Shown: positions 26,236-34,333 of the stretch, in pieces
Layout: every line of letters starts with the position of its first letter
How positions within the stretch are numbered: the stretch's first letter is position 1
NCBI GenBank assembly: GCA_963810055.1
Contig: CAWEME010000002.1
Coordinates: 1 to 49,549 of the forward strand
From: REEB95 sp963810055
GTDB lineage: Bacteria; Pseudomonadota; Alphaproteobacteria; ATCC43930; CGMCC-115725
DNA length: 49,549 bases
Direction of reading: 5' to 3'
Made by a program: the position numbers and the translations under genes
The notes under the pieces: model-generated
What the model saw: the letters and a program-made list of their open reading frames with translations, nothing else
The model's database searches: none
What the model was told of the DNA's origin: nothing

Positions 26236-27102
26236 TCACGAGCGCCGGAAGGTGAAATTGAACAGGCCGCGGGGAAAAGCGATCAGCACCAGAACGAACA
26301 TCACGAATTCGATGACCGTGGTCCAGCTCACCGGCATGAAGGGCGTGGCCAGGCCCTCGATCAATCCCAGCGCGATGCCGCCCAGAAACGCGCCCGCCGG
26401 GTTGCCCAGGCCTCCCAGAATGGTGACGACGAAGCTCTTGAGCTGGTAGGCGTTGCCCGACAGCACGGTGAAGGGAAACATGGTGGCGATGAGCGCGCCC
26501 GAGACGCAGGCGAGCGCGACGCCGAGGCCGAAGGCGAGCGCCAGCACGCGCGTGGTCGGAATGCCGACCAGTTCCGCCGCCACGCGGTTGCCGGCGACGG
26601 CGCGGATCGCCTTGCCGGAGCGCGTCTTGTCGAGGAACAGAAAAAGCAGCACGGCGATGACGCCGGTGAGCGCCGCCGCCATCAAATGGGTTCCCGGGAA
26701 GGTGTAGCCCTCGTAACTCAGCCCGGGCAGCGACACCGGGATGTTGAACAGCTTGGTGCCCCACAAATCCGTGCCCAGGCCGATCAGCACCAGATTGACC
26801 GCGAAGGTCGAAAGCAGGCTCATCAACGGCGGCCGCCCGATCATGCGATGCACCGACAGCCAATAAATCAGCACCCCGGCGCCGAAGCCGATCACCGCCA
26901 CCGGCGGCACGATGGCATAGGGCGAAATGCCGAGCCAGTCGCCGATCAGGTACAACGCGAACATGCCGGCGACGATCATCGCGCCATGCGTGAGGTTGAC
27001 GACGTTCATCACGCCCCAGATTAGCGTCAAGCCCATCGCCGCCATGCCGTAAACCGTGCCGATCAGCAGGCCGTCGACGATGGAAGCGAATATTCCGAAC
27101 AT
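26236..27102 (-). CDS. livH: Branched-chain amino-acid-type ABC transporter permease LivH
   Basis: Permease subunit with 288 residues. It opens with the LivH pattern IVDGLLIGTVYGMAAMGLTL and IWGVMNVVNLTHGAMIVAGM, and ends with SFVVTILGGLGNPAGAFLGG and a short basic tail. It starts 46 nt after the livJ stop; a GC-rich hairpin lies between them. Together with LivM it forms the membrane channel of the importer. Confidence 0.93.
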   Translation of the reverse strand: MFGIFASIVDGLLIGTVYGMAAMGLTLIWGVMNVVNLTHGAMIVAGMFALYLIGDWLGISPYAIVPPVAVIGFGAGVLIYWLSVHRMIGRPPLMSLLSTFAVNLVLIGLGTDLWGTKLFNIPVSLPGLSYEGYTFPGTHLMAAALTGVIAVLLFLFLDKTRSGKAIRAVAGNRVAAELVGIPTTRVLALAFGLGVALACVSGALIATMFPFTVLSGNAYQLKSFVVTILGGLGNPAGAFLGGIALGLIEGLATPFMPVSWTTVIEFVMFVLVLIAFPRGLFNFTFRRS

Positions 27103-27115
27103 GGGGGAAAAGCGC

Positions 27116-27141
27116 GGGAGGGAACGGCTTCGTTCCCTCCC
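27116..27141 (-). terminator. Hairpin between livJ and livH, likely partial terminator or mRNA-stabilising stem
   Basis: On the reverse strand GGGAGGGAACG and CGTTCCCTCCC form a perfect 11-bp stem with a 4-nt loop just after the livJ stop, followed by GCGCTTTTCCCCC. The T-run is short and offset, so it probably reduces rather than stops transcription into livHMGF, giving more binding protein than transporter. Confidence 0.6.
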
Positions 27142-27148
27142 TCTGGGT

Positions 27149-28366
27149 TCAGTGGATCGGGTAGAGGATCGGCGCCGACGCTCCCGCCAACGGCCAGATC
27201 ACTTCTTTCACGAGCTGGCCGCCCTTCATCTGCCACTGGGTCAGCACCATCTGGTGCACCAGTTGCAAGCCGTGGCTCGCCGGGTCGGTGGAGAACTTGC
27301 ACGGGCCGAACAGCGTGGTGATGTTCGTTTTGTCGAGGGCCGCCGCCACCTTCGCCGGATCGACCGAGCCCGCCTGTTCGATGGCGTGCTGGAAGATCAA
27401 CCCGGCGCCGTAGCCGCCCGCCGAATGGTAATCGGAATCCGTGCTGTATTTCGCTTTGAAGCGCTGGGCGAAGGATTCCGAACTCGGGCCGTAATTGGAC
27501 TTGTATTTCACCTGCGGCGCCCATTGCGACGGCACCGAGACGCCGACCGCCGCCGGCCCCAAGGTCGCGAATTGGGCGCTGTCGGGCGCGACCAGCAGCG
27601 TCACCCATTTGATGCCCGCCTTCTGGTCGTGAATCTGCCGGGTGAGCGTGGCGCCGTCGGGATAATGGCCGCCGCCCAGAAGCGCGTCGGGCTTGGCCGA
27701 GACGATCTTGTTGATGATAGCGCTGAAATCGGTCTGGTCCGGCGGATAGGATTCGTCGAGCACGATCTTGAAGCCCATCGTCTTAGCCTGGTCGCGCGTC
27801 GCGATCGCCACCGCCTTGGAGAACGGATCGTCGGAGTAGACCATCGCGATGGTGGCGCCGGGCTTCTTCAGCTTGAGCGCCTGGAGCGCGCCGGTCAGGT
27901 AGTTGTCGGCCGGGGTATAGAGCTGGAACAGGTATTTGTTGCCGAGCTCGTAGGTCTTGGCCTCGGCGGCGCCGGCGGTGATCATCAACGCGCCGTATTG
28001 CTCGGAGATGACCGCCGCGGTGGCGGCCAGGCCGGAGGAATACGGGCTGAACAGGAACTGCGCCTTGTCCTGCACGATGAGCTGCGTGTAGAGCTGCTGC
28101 ACCCGCGCGCCCTGCGACTGGTCGTCGTAGCTGACGAACTTCACCATGTAGGACTTGCCGCCCGCCTTGATGCCGCCGGCGGCGTTCACGTCGTCGCGCC
28201 ACATCTCGAAGCCGCGCAGCTGCGCCAGGGAATCGACGTTGAGCGCGCCGGTTTGCGAGGTGGTGAAGCCGATGGTGATGGTGTCTTGCGCCTGCGCCTT
28301 GGACGCCAACAATGCGGGCGCGGCCAGCAACAGCGCCGCGGCCGCGAAGCGGAATAAGCGGTTCAT
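27149..28366 (-). CDS. livJ: Branched-chain amino-acid-type ABC transporter substrate-binding protein
   Basis: Periplasmic binding protein of the peripla_BP_6 family, 405 residues. Signal peptide NRLFRFAAAALLLAAPALLA is followed by the typical opening TITIGFTTSQTGALNVDSLA, then RGFEMWRDDVNAAGGIKAGG and a hinge-type middle (LISPYSSG-like LFSPYSSGLAATAAV). The start ATG 28366 has GGGAGGG 6 nt upstream; the open frame extends 26 codons further without family similarity. It is the first gene of the liv operon and divergent from the enoyl-CoA hydratase gene. The substrate could be branched-chain amino acids or related amides. Confidence 0.9.
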   Translation of the reverse strand: MNRLFRFAAAALLLAAPALLASKAQAQDTITIGFTTSQTGALNVDSLAQLRGFEMWRDDVNAAGGIKAGGKSYMVKFVSYDDQSQGARVQQLYTQLIVQDKAQFLFSPYSSGLAATAAVISEQYGALMITAGAAEAKTYELGNKYLFQLYTPADNYLTGALQALKLKKPGATIAMVYSDDPFSKAVAIATRDQAKTMGFKIVLDESYPPDQTDFSAIINKIVSAKPDALLGGGHYPDGATLTRQIHDQKAGIKWVTLLVAPDSAQFATLGPAAVGVSVPSQWAPQVKYKSNYGPSSESFAQRFKAKYSTDSDYHSAGGYGAGLIFQHAIEQAGSVDPAKVAAALDKTNITTLFGPCKFSTDPASHGLQLVHQMVLTQWQMKGGQLVKEVIWPLAGASAPILYPIH

Positions 28367-28573
28367 GATACCCTCCCTGATCTTCCGATAAACATCCCTG
28401 ATCCCCGGCGGATACGGGGCATGTTTGAACAACCTATAGGACATGTCGGCCTTGGGGACAAGGCGGCAAGGTTAGGCAGATGAACCGGCCGCGTTGCGGC
28501 GCAATCGCATGATTTTCGTTGATCGTGAACAGGTTAAGCGTTGAGATGAAACTGGATAGCCAGGGAGGCGGCC

Positions 28574-29389
28574 ATGGATGTTCGCGGCAAACCCGAAAGC
28601 GGTCCGGAATCCCGTGCGCCGGTCGTGCTGCGGCACGGTGCGGATGGCGTCGCCTATCTCACCCTCAACCGCCCGGATGCCCGCAACGCGCTTTCCGTGG
28701 CGCTGATGGGCGAGCTGCAACAGGCGCTCGACGACATCGCCCTGGACGCGGCGGTGAAGGTGGCGGTGATCTCCGCCAACGGGCCGGTGTTCTGCGCCGG
28801 TCACGATCTGCGCGAGATCCGCGCCAATCCCGGCGGGCAATTTTACGAACGCGTCTTCGCGCAATGCTCCAAGCTCATGCTCTCGATCGTCAGGTTGCCC
28901 AAGCCGGTGATCGCGCAAGTCCGCGGCGTCGCCACCGCGGCGGGCTGCCAGCTGGTGGCCTCCTGCGATCTGGCGGTGGCGGCGGAAGATGCGCGCTTCG
29001 CCACGCCGGGCGTGAACATCGGCCTGTTCTGCTCGACGCCGATGGTGGCGCTGTCGCGCGCGGTGCCGCGCAAGCAGGCGATGGAGATGCTGCTCACCGG
29101 CGAGATGATCGGCGCGTCCCAAGCGCGCGACTGGGGCCTGGTCAACCGCGTCGTGCCCGAGGCCCGGCTTGATTCGGAGACCATCCAGCTTGCCAAGCAG
29201 ATCGCCGCCAAGTCGCCGCTGGTGCTGAAGATCGGCAAGGAGGCGTTCTACCGCCAGGCCGAGCTGGGCCTGGCCGCAGCCTATGACTATGCCAGCCAGG
29301 TGATGACGACCAACATGCTGGCGCGCGACGCCGAGGAAGGCATCGACGCCTTCCTCGGGAAGCGCCCGCCGGTATGGGAGAACCGTTGA
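28574..29389 (+). CDS. Enoyl-CoA hydratase/isomerase family protein
   Basis: A 271-residue crotonase-fold protein. The CoA-binding/oxyanion-hole blocks are FCAGHDLREI and QVRGVATAAGCQLVASCDLA, with the trimer-forming C-terminal helices after them. It resembles the ECHDC3-like group (FATPGVNIGLFCSTPMVALS), whose reaction is not well defined. At the position of the second catalytic Glu of true hydratases it has ATAAGCQL rather than the usual GGG-E pattern, so a hydratase activity is not assured. GGGAGG lies 7 nt before the ATG. Its 3' end overlaps the next gene by 16 nt. Confidence 0.85.
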   Translation: MDVRGKPESGPESRAPVVLRHGADGVAYLTLNRPDARNALSVALMGELQQALDDIALDAAVKVAVISANGPVFCAGHDLREIRANPGGQFYERVFAQCSKLMLSIVRLPKPVIAQVRGVATAAGCQLVASCDLAVAAEDARFATPGVNIGLFCSTPMVALSRAVPRKQAMEMLLTGEMIGASQARDWGLVNRVVPEARLDSETIQLAKQIAAKSPLVLKIGKEAFYRQAELGLAAAYDYASQVMTTNMLARDAEEGIDAFLGKRPPVWENR

Positions 29390-29817
29390 ACCACGATTCC
29401 TACAGCGACGATTACCTGCGCGGCATTCTGGACCGCGTCAAAACCATCGCCATGGTCGGCGCCAGCGAGAAACCGAACCGGCCCAGCCATGGCGTGATGC
29501 GCTTTCTCCAAGGCAAGGGCTACCGCGTCATTCCGGTCAATCCGCTGGCCTCCGTGCCCGAGATTCTCGGCGAGAAGGTCTATAAGAGCCTTGCCGAAAT
29601 CCCCGGCAAGGTCGACATGGTCGACATCTTCCGGCGCAGCGAAGAAACCGGGCCCGTCGTGGATGAAGCCATCAAGCAAGGCGCCCGGGTGGTGTGGATG
29701 CAACTCGGCGTGCGCAATGACCAAGCCGCGGCAAAGGCCGAGCAGGCCGGTCTCCAAGTCGTTATGAACCCCTGTCCCAAAATCGAATACGCGCGTTTCC
29801 ACCGTGGAATCGCCTGA
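29374..29817 (+). CDS. CoA-binding domain protein (YccU-like)
   Basis: A 147-residue single-domain protein of the CoA_binding_2 family: IAMVGASEKPNRPSHGVMRF, YRVIPVNPLA, VDMVDIFRRSEETGPVVDEA and VVMNPCPKIEY. This Rossmann-like fold binds CoA in larger acyl-CoA synthetases; stand-alone members have no settled function. The start ATG 29374 lies inside the end of the enoyl-CoA hydratase gene in another frame, so the two are translationally coupled and probably work on related CoA compounds. Confidence 0.85.
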   Translation: MGEPLNHDSYSDDYLRGILDRVKTIAMVGASEKPNRPSHGVMRFLQGKGYRVIPVNPLASVPEILGEKVYKSLAEIPGKVDMVDIFRRSEETGPVVDEAIKQGARVVWMQLGVRNDQAAAKAEQAGLQVVMNPCPKIEYARFHRGIA

Positions 29818-29827
29818 AGCGGTTGCC

Positions 29828-29856
29828 TTGACGCTGGCAAGGTAAAGAGCCAGAAT
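29828..29856 (+). promoter_or_regulatory. Candidate sigma-70 promoter for DUF3311-mctP
   Basis: TTGACG (29828-29833), a 17-nt spacer and CAGAAT (29851-29856) lie about 26 nt before the DUF3311 start, with GGGGAGAAGG as ribosome site between. The -35 has 5 and the -10 has 4 consensus bases. By eye only. Confidence 0.45.
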
Positions 29857-29882
29857 TCGCGCCTTCAACCGGGGAGAAGGAA

Positions 29883-30083
29883 ATGCCGGAGAAAAAGAAA
29901 CATGGCCGCTGGAGCCGGTGGTACCTGCTGCTGCTGGTCCCGTACATCGCCTCCCTATGGGTTCCCTTCTACAACATGGCTGAGCCGTCCTTCATCGGCA
30001 TGCCGTTTTTCTACTGGTACCAGCTGCTGTGGATTCTGCTGGCCGCCGGCTTGACCGCGATCGTCTATTTCGCCACCGAGTAG
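29883..30083 (+). CDS. DUF3311 small membrane protein, symporter partner
   Basis: A 66-residue protein with a basic start (MPEKKKHGRWSRWY) and two membrane spans (LLLLVPYIASLWVPFYN; FYWYQLLWILLAAGLTAIVY). DUF3311 proteins are almost always encoded just before an SSS-family symporter, as here, and are thought to be a subunit or assembly partner. The stop is 29 nt before the mctP start, with a strong Shine-Dalgarno between. Confidence 0.88.
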   Translation: MPEKKKHGRWSRWYLLLLVPYIASLWVPFYNMAEPSFIGMPFFYWYQLLWILLAAGLTAIVYFATE

Positions 30084-30112
30084 TGGTTGTTTCGTAAAGG
30101 GGGAGACAAGCT

Positions 30113-31660
30113 TTGGGTAACGTGAATTGGGTGGCGTTCACCGTCTTCGTGGTGCTGTTCGGCTTCATCACCTGGCTCGGCTTTGCCGCCGCGCGTTGGC
30201 GCAGGGGCAATCTCGAGTTGCTGCACGAATGGGGCCTGGGCGGACGGCGCTTCGGCACGATGGTCACCTGGTTCCTCTTGGGCGGCGATCTCTACACCGC
30301 CTACACCTTCATCGCCGTGCCGGCATTGGCCTTCGGCGCCGGCGCCATCGCCTTCTTCGCCGTGCCCTACACCATCATCGTCTATCCCTTCGTCTTCATG
30401 GTGTTCCCGCGGCTGTGGAAAGTGTCGCACAAGCACGGTTACGTCACCTCGGCGGATTTCGTGCGCGGCCGCTTCGGCAATCCCTGGCTGGCGCTGGCCA
30501 TGAGCGTCACCGGCATCGTCGCCACCATGCCGTATATCGCCTTGCAGCTGGTGGGCTTGCAGGTGGTGATCGGCGCGCTCGGCATCGAGGGTTCGGGCGC
30601 GGCCGCCGACGCGCCGCTGATCGTCGCCTTCATCATCCTCGCCGCCTTCACCTATTCCAGCGGCCTGCGCGCGCCCGCCGCCATCGCCATAGTCAAGGAC
30701 ATCCTGGTCTACACCATGGTGATTGCCGCGGTGATCGTCATCCCGATCGAATTCGGCGGATTCGGCAAGATCTTCGCCGCCGTGCCGCCACAGAAGCTGC
30801 TGCTGGCGGTGCCCGGCGCCAATACCACCGGCTCCTACGGCGTCTATGTGACGTTGGCGGTCGGCTCGGGCATGGCGCTGTTCCTCTATCCGCATTCGAT
30901 CACCGGCGTGTTGAGCGCGTCGAGCGGCCATGCCGTGCGCCGCAACGCGGCGCTGCTGCCGGCCTATTCCTTCGTGCTGGGCTTGCTGGCGCTTCTGGGC
31001 TTCATGGCCTTGGCCGCCGGGGTCAGCGCCATGCCGCAATTCGCCGCCGGCTTCAAGCAGTTCGGCAACAATTTCTCCGTGCCGGCGCTCTATATGTGGG
31101 CCTTCCCGTCCTGGTTCGTCGGCATCGCCTTCGCCGCCATCGGCATCGGCGCGCTGGTGCCGGCGGCGATCATGTCGATCGCCGCGGCCAATCTCTACAC
31201 CCGCAACATCTACAAGGAATTCATCAACCCGCGCTGCACCGACAAACAGGAATCGCAGATGGCGAAATGGGTGTCGCTGATCGTCAAGTTCGGCGCCCTG
31301 CTGTTCATCCTGTTCATCCCGACGCAATACGCGATCTATTTCCAGCTGTTGGGCGGGATCTTGATGGTGCAAACCTTCCCGGCGGTGATCGTCGGCCTCT
31401 ATACCCGCTGGTTCAACCACTGGGCGCTGCTCTGCGGCTGGGCCGCGGGCACGGCGTTGGGCGGCTGGATGTTCGTGGTGATGAATTACACCGCCACTTA
31501 TCCGCTGGCCTTCGCCGGCTGGACCTTCCCCGGCTATATCGCGCTCTACACCGTGGTCCTGAACTTCGTGGTGTCGGGGGTGTTGACGCCGGTGTTCAAC
31601 GGCTTGGGCGCCGGTCAGCGCCGCGACCAGACCGACGACGCCGTCGACTACGCCGGCTGA
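30113..31660 (+). CDS. mctP: Sodium:solute symporter, MctP-like monocarboxylate uptake permease
   Basis: SSS-family inner-membrane symporter with 515 residues and about 13 spans. Typical blocks are LHEWGLGGRRFGTMVTWFLL, GGDLYTAYTFIAVPALAFG and GIGALVPAAIMSIAAANLYT followed by TRNIYKEF. It resembles MctP, which takes up lactate, pyruvate, propionate or alanine in rhizobia. It starts with TTG at 30113, supported by GGGGGAG 7 nt upstream; an in-frame GTG at 30122 is the alternative. It pairs with DUF3311. No two-component regulator is beside it. The exact substrate is inferred from family only. Confidence 0.88.
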   Translation: MGNVNWVAFTVFVVLFGFITWLGFAAARWRRGNLELLHEWGLGGRRFGTMVTWFLLGGDLYTAYTFIAVPALAFGAGAIAFFAVPYTIIVYPFVFMVFPRLWKVSHKHGYVTSADFVRGRFGNPWLALAMSVTGIVATMPYIALQLVGLQVVIGALGIEGSGAAADAPLIVAFIILAAFTYSSGLRAPAAIAIVKDILVYTMVIAAVIVIPIEFGGFGKIFAAVPPQKLLLAVPGANTTGSYGVYVTLAVGSGMALFLYPHSITGVLSASSGHAVRRNAALLPAYSFVLGLLALLGFMALAAGVSAMPQFAAGFKQFGNNFSVPALYMWAFPSWFVGIAFAAIGIGALVPAAIMSIAAANLYTRNIYKEFINPRCTDKQESQMAKWVSLIVKFGALLFILFIPTQYAIYFQLLGGILMVQTFPAVIVGLYTRWFNHWALLCGWAAGTALGGWMFVVMNYTATYPLAFAGWTFPGYIALYTVVLNFVVSGVLTPVFNGLGAGQRRDQTDDAVDYAG

Positions 31661-31681
31661 ACTTCCGGTTCGCGCCTGCCT

Positions 31682-32080
31682 TCATGGTATTGCGCTGTAA
31701 TTCGACACCTCGACCAGATTGCCGTCGGGATCGCGGAAATAGACCGAGCGCATCGGCCCCAACGCGCCGGTCTTGGGCACCGGGCCCGCTTCGATGGCGA
31801 CGCCGTTGCTTTTGAGATGGGCGATGACGTCGTCCAAGGGCGTCGCGGCGATCAGACAGAAATCGCCGGATCCCGGCGCGGGCCGTTTCGCCTTGGGCTC
31901 GAATTCGTGCCCCGCGCGGTGCAGGTTGATCTTCTGCTTGCCGAAATGGAGCGCGACCCTGCCGTCGAACTCGACCCGGCGCAGCCCGAGCACGCGCTCG
32001 TAGAACCGGCAACTCGCCTCGATATCCCTGACCGTCAGGACGAAATGATCGATGCGGTCGATCGCAACCGGTGCGGTCAT
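31682..32080 (-). CDS. VOC (glyoxalase/bleomycin-resistance) family protein
   Basis: A 132-residue protein with the two paired VOC motifs: IDRIDHFVLTVRDIEASCRF with LGLRRVEFDG in the first, and LDDVIAHLKSNGVAIEAGP with VYFRDPDGNLVEVSNY in the second. The metal-ligand pattern (H near residue 11, H in HFGK or HRAG, E in LVEVS) is that of metal-dependent members, which include dioxygenases, glyoxalases and resistance proteins. The substrate is unknown. ATG 32080 overlaps the cutA stop by 4 nt. It converges on mctP. Confidence 0.8.
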   Translation of the reverse strand: MTAPVAIDRIDHFVLTVRDIEASCRFYERVLGLRRVEFDGRVALHFGKQKINLHRAGHEFEPKAKRPAPGSGDFCLIAATPLDDVIAHLKSNGVAIEAGPVPKTGALGPMRSVYFRDPDGNLVEVSNYSAIP

Positions 32081-32418
32081 CGCCGCGCCTTGACGGCGCG
32101 CGCCGGCTTGGTCTCGCGCGCCACCCAATCGAGATAGGGCTTGAAACCGGCATCCACGCGGATCGCTTCGATGCAGGGGCAATCGTAGGAATGGAGCCGT
32201 TTGACCTGGGCGATGAGACGCCGGAGCCGCGCCGAGGTGGTTTTCAGGATCAGCACCGCCTCGCGGCCGCGTTGCAGCTTGCCCTTCCAGCGGTAGAACG
32301 CGGTCACGCCGCCGATGACATTGGCGCAGGCGGCAAGCCGCGCCGTCACGGCGGCGCGGCCGATCCGTTCGGCCTCCGCCCGGCTGCTGGTGGTGGCATA
32401 GACCCACATCACCGCCAT
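32077..32418 (-). CDS. cutA: CutA-family divalent-ion tolerance protein
   Basis: A 113-residue protein with the CutA1 pattern: VYATTSSRAEAERIGRAAVT, ARLAACANVIGGVTAFYRWK, VLILKTTSARLRRLI and HSYDCPCIEAI. CutA is a very stable trimeric cytosolic protein linked to copper tolerance in E. coli, though its role is not firmly established. The usual C-terminal YLDWV block is present. It is translationally coupled to the VOC gene. Confidence 0.92.
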   Translation of the reverse strand: MAVMWVYATTSSRAEAERIGRAAVTARLAACANVIGGVTAFYRWKGKLQRGREAVLILKTTSARLRRLIAQVKRLHSYDCPCIEAIRVDAGFKPYLDWVARETKPARAVKARR

Positions 32419-32520
32419 GAATCCCTCCTGCCCCTGGCCCCACGAGTCGCAGCGCTTCCCCGGCCGCCGTTAGGACGCTACCATGGCGGCTTCGCAGGCC
32501 GTTCGCCAGGGGGTGGGGAC

Positions 32521-32832
32521 TTGTCCGAAGACCAGGCGAAAGAGCCGAAGAAGCATCACAGCCCGACCGCGTCGCAACGCGCTTGGCTCAAGCGCGGCCT
32601 GGACGAGCCGGGCGGCAAGCTGCCCATGTTCGACGACCAGGGCCGCCAGATCGACCAGCGCACGGTCCAGACCTGCATCGATGCCGGCTGGGCCGAGCCC
32701 TGGATCGCCAACCCGATCAAGCCCGATTGGCAAATCTGCCGCCTGACGGAAAAGGGCCGTGGCGTCGCCCAAGGCCGCCAGGCCCGCGCCCATCCTCATC
32801 CGTCAGATGAGAAGAAAACGACTAAGACCTGA
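32521..32832 (+). CDS. Small conserved-looking hypothetical protein
   Basis: A 103-residue basic, soluble protein (KKHHSPTASQRAWLKRGLDE; GRQIDQRTVQTCIDAGWAEP; PDWQICRLTEKGR). The pattern looks like a compact winged-helix-type fold with one Cys pair 34 residues apart, but I recognise no named family. The start is uncertain. TTG 32521 directly follows a G-rich stretch (GGGGGTGGGG). An ATG at 32483 in another frame would need one added base in that G-run. Confidence 0.55.
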   Translation: MSEDQAKEPKKHHSPTASQRAWLKRGLDEPGGKLPMFDDQGRQIDQRTVQTCIDAGWAEPWIANPIKPDWQICRLTEKGRGVAQGRQARAHPHPSDEKKTTKT

Positions 32833-32894
32833 ATTTATAAGATTAATAGGTCGACAAGGCGCAACGGAGAACGGCTGGGCCAAGAAATGGCTCC

Positions 32895-32911
32895 GCCTGG
32901 CTTTGCCAGGC
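32895..32911. repeat. Hairpin downstream of tRNA-Pro
   Basis: GCCTGGC-TTT-GCCAGGC forms a perfect 7-bp stem about 11 nt beyond the tRNA 3' end. No T-run follows on either strand, so it may be a processing or pausing structure rather than a full terminator. Confidence 0.4.
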
Positions 32912-32921
32912 AGAAAGAAAA

Positions 32922-32998
32922 TGGTCGGAGCGGCGAGATTTGAACTCGCGACCCCTTGCACCCCATGCAAGTGCGCTACCAGACTGCGCTACGCTCCG
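32922..32998 (-). tRNA. tRNA-Pro (anticodon GGG)
   Basis: The 77-nt reverse-strand sequence folds as a complete tRNA. It has acceptor arms CGGAGCG/CGCTCCG, an anticodon stem CTTGC/GCAAG with loop ATGGGGT (anticodon GGG), a TpsiC arm with GTTCAAATC and an encoded CCA end. C1-G72 is characteristic of bacterial tRNA-Pro. It lies between a small hypothetical gene and a secreted cysteine-rich protein, both on the other strand. Confidence 0.95.
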
Positions 32999-33044
32999 CC
33001 CGGCCCGATTCGGCTGCCGCGACTATAGTGACGAGGCCCACCCC

Positions 33045-33365
33045 ATGGCAACCGCACCATCGCCCCGATTATCGCCCCGGATCCGGCATTGGCTTGCCCT
33101 GCTGGGCTCGATAGGGCTGCTGGCCCTGCTCTTAGGCGCGCCGGGCGCCATGGCCCAGGCGCCATGCAACTGCGCCCCCGGCGATCTGGGCTGCCAGAGC
33201 GCCTGCCGGACCCCGCCCAAGCCGGCCGAAGCCCAGCGTGAATGCCCGCCGCCCGGCACACTCGATTGCATGCCGATCGTACCGCCGGAGCGGCAAGCCT
33301 TCTGTTCCAGGGATTACGCCGAATGGATCGGGCGCCACTGCCCGAACACCCAAATCGTCTATTGA
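33045..33365 (+). CDS. Small secreted cysteine-rich protein, unknown
   Basis: A 106-residue product. A basic start (MATAPSPRLSPRIRHW) precedes a hydrophobic signal segment (LALLGSIGLLALLLGAPGAM, cleavage near AMA-QA). The mature part of about 65 residues contains eight cysteines (PCNCAPGDLGCQSAC, ECPPPGTLDC, FCSRDY, HCPN) and many prolines, so up to four disulphides are possible. I recognise no family. It starts 46 nt past the tRNA gene on the opposite strand and converges on the merR gene with a 12-nt gap. Confidence 0.6.
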   Translation: MATAPSPRLSPRIRHWLALLGSIGLLALLLGAPGAMAQAPCNCAPGDLGCQSACRTPPKPAEAQRECPPPGTLDCMPIVPPERQAFCSRDYAEWIGRHCPNTQIVY

Positions 33366-33377
33366 GACGGGCGGGCC

Positions 33378-33824
33378 TTAGCCGCGGACTTTCTTCAATT
33401 CCTCGCGCAGGGTCAAAAGCTCGCGTCGCAGCTCGAACAGCTCGCGGCGCATGTCGTCGACCTTGTCGCCTTCCCGGACCGCGGCGGTGGTCGGCAGGCT
33501 CAGGCGCGGTATGTCGTCGGTCTTGAGCGCGCCCTCGCGCAACAGCTTCTGCACGCCCTTGATGGTGTAGCCCTGCTCGTAGAGGCATTGGCGGATGCGG
33601 CGCAGCAGCAACACGTCGTCGGGGCGGTAATAACGCCGCCCGCCGGCGCGTTTCAAAGGCTTCACCTGCGGGAACTTGGATTCCCAGAAACGCAGCACGT
33701 GTTGCGGCACCTCGAGCTCCTGCGCCACCTCGCTGATGGTGCGAAAGGCGTCGGCCGATTTGGCGTTGCGCCGCGCGGCCGAGGGCGGCGGCGGCGTCAA
33801 CATCTCGGGCATGCGCATGGTCAT
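33378..33824 (-). CDS. MerR-family transcriptional regulator next to ihfA
   Basis: A 148-residue protein with a MerR DNA-binding domain after a Pro-rich start: AFRTISEVAQELEVPQHVLR, FWESKFPQVKPLKRAGGRRY, then LLLRRIRQCLYEQGYTIKGV, and a C-terminal coiled coil (RRELFELRRELLTLREELKK). It has no metal-binding cysteines. A MerR-like gene after ihfA is a conserved alphaproteobacterial arrangement; its targets are not known. The start overlaps the ihfA stop by 4 nt. Confidence 0.9.
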   Translation of the reverse strand: MTMRMPEMLTPPPPSAARRNAKSADAFRTISEVAQELEVPQHVLRFWESKFPQVKPLKRAGGRRYYRPDDVLLLRRIRQCLYEQGYTIKGVQKLLREGALKTDDIPRLSLPTTAAVREGDKVDDMRRELFELRRELLTLREELKKVRG

Positions 33825-34150
33825 GCGGCACCGACCGGCTTGGCCGCGCCCGGCGAGAGCGCGGTGTTGATCTGATCCTTCAGGACATGCGAGGCGCGAA
33901 ACACCAGAACGCGCCGCGGGTTGATCGGCACCTCTTTTCCGGTTTTGGGATTGCGGCCGATGCGGCGGCCCTTCTTGCGCACGGCGAAGCTGCCGAAAGA
34001 GGAAACCTTGACCATTTCGCCGCGGGCCAGCGCCTGGGCGATTTCGTTCAGGACGGTTTCCACCAACTCGGCGGATTCATTCCGCGAGAGCCCAACCTCC
34101 TGGTAGACCGCCTCGCTCAATTGAGCGCGCGTGACCGTTTGCCCCGCCAT
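33821..34150 (-). CDS. ihfA: Integration host factor subunit alpha
   Basis: A 109-residue DNA-bending protein of the HU/IHF family: TRAQLSEAVYQEVGLSRNES, LARGEMVKVSSFGSFAVRKK, and the beta-arm GRNPKTGKEVPINPRRVLVF. The Pro that intercalates in DNA is in the INPRR part. The C-terminal tail AALSPGAA-type (NTALSPGAAKPVGAA) is low-complexity. It lies after fabH in the plsX-fabH-ihfA-merR order and is coupled to merR. Confidence 0.94.
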   Translation of the reverse strand: MAGQTVTRAQLSEAVYQEVGLSRNESAELVETVLNEIAQALARGEMVKVSSFGSFAVRKKGRRIGRNPKTGKEVPINPRRVLVFRASHVLKDQINTALSPGAAKPVGAA

Positions 34151-34333
34151 CTCAGGACCCCCTTTGTCCTTTATCTATCCCGGGCCCTTGATGTTGGACC
34201 CTTGTGACGGAAACCTAGACCCCGGCCGGATATTTTGCAATTACAGCGTCTTGTGGGCAGTTCTTGAATAATGGGGATAACTTTAACCATCCCCAAACCG
34301 GCCTGGAATGCGGCCGGAATCGCGATCCGCGTC

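Noticed and set aside
30065..31420. 451-codon open frame antisense to mctP
   Set aside because: His/Asp/Glu-rich shadow of a membrane-protein gene. The sense strand has complete symporter motifs and the DUF3311 partner.
32895..32911. Hairpin after tRNA-Pro as a rho-independent terminator
   Set aside because: The stem is good, but no T-run follows on either strand; kept only as a hairpin.
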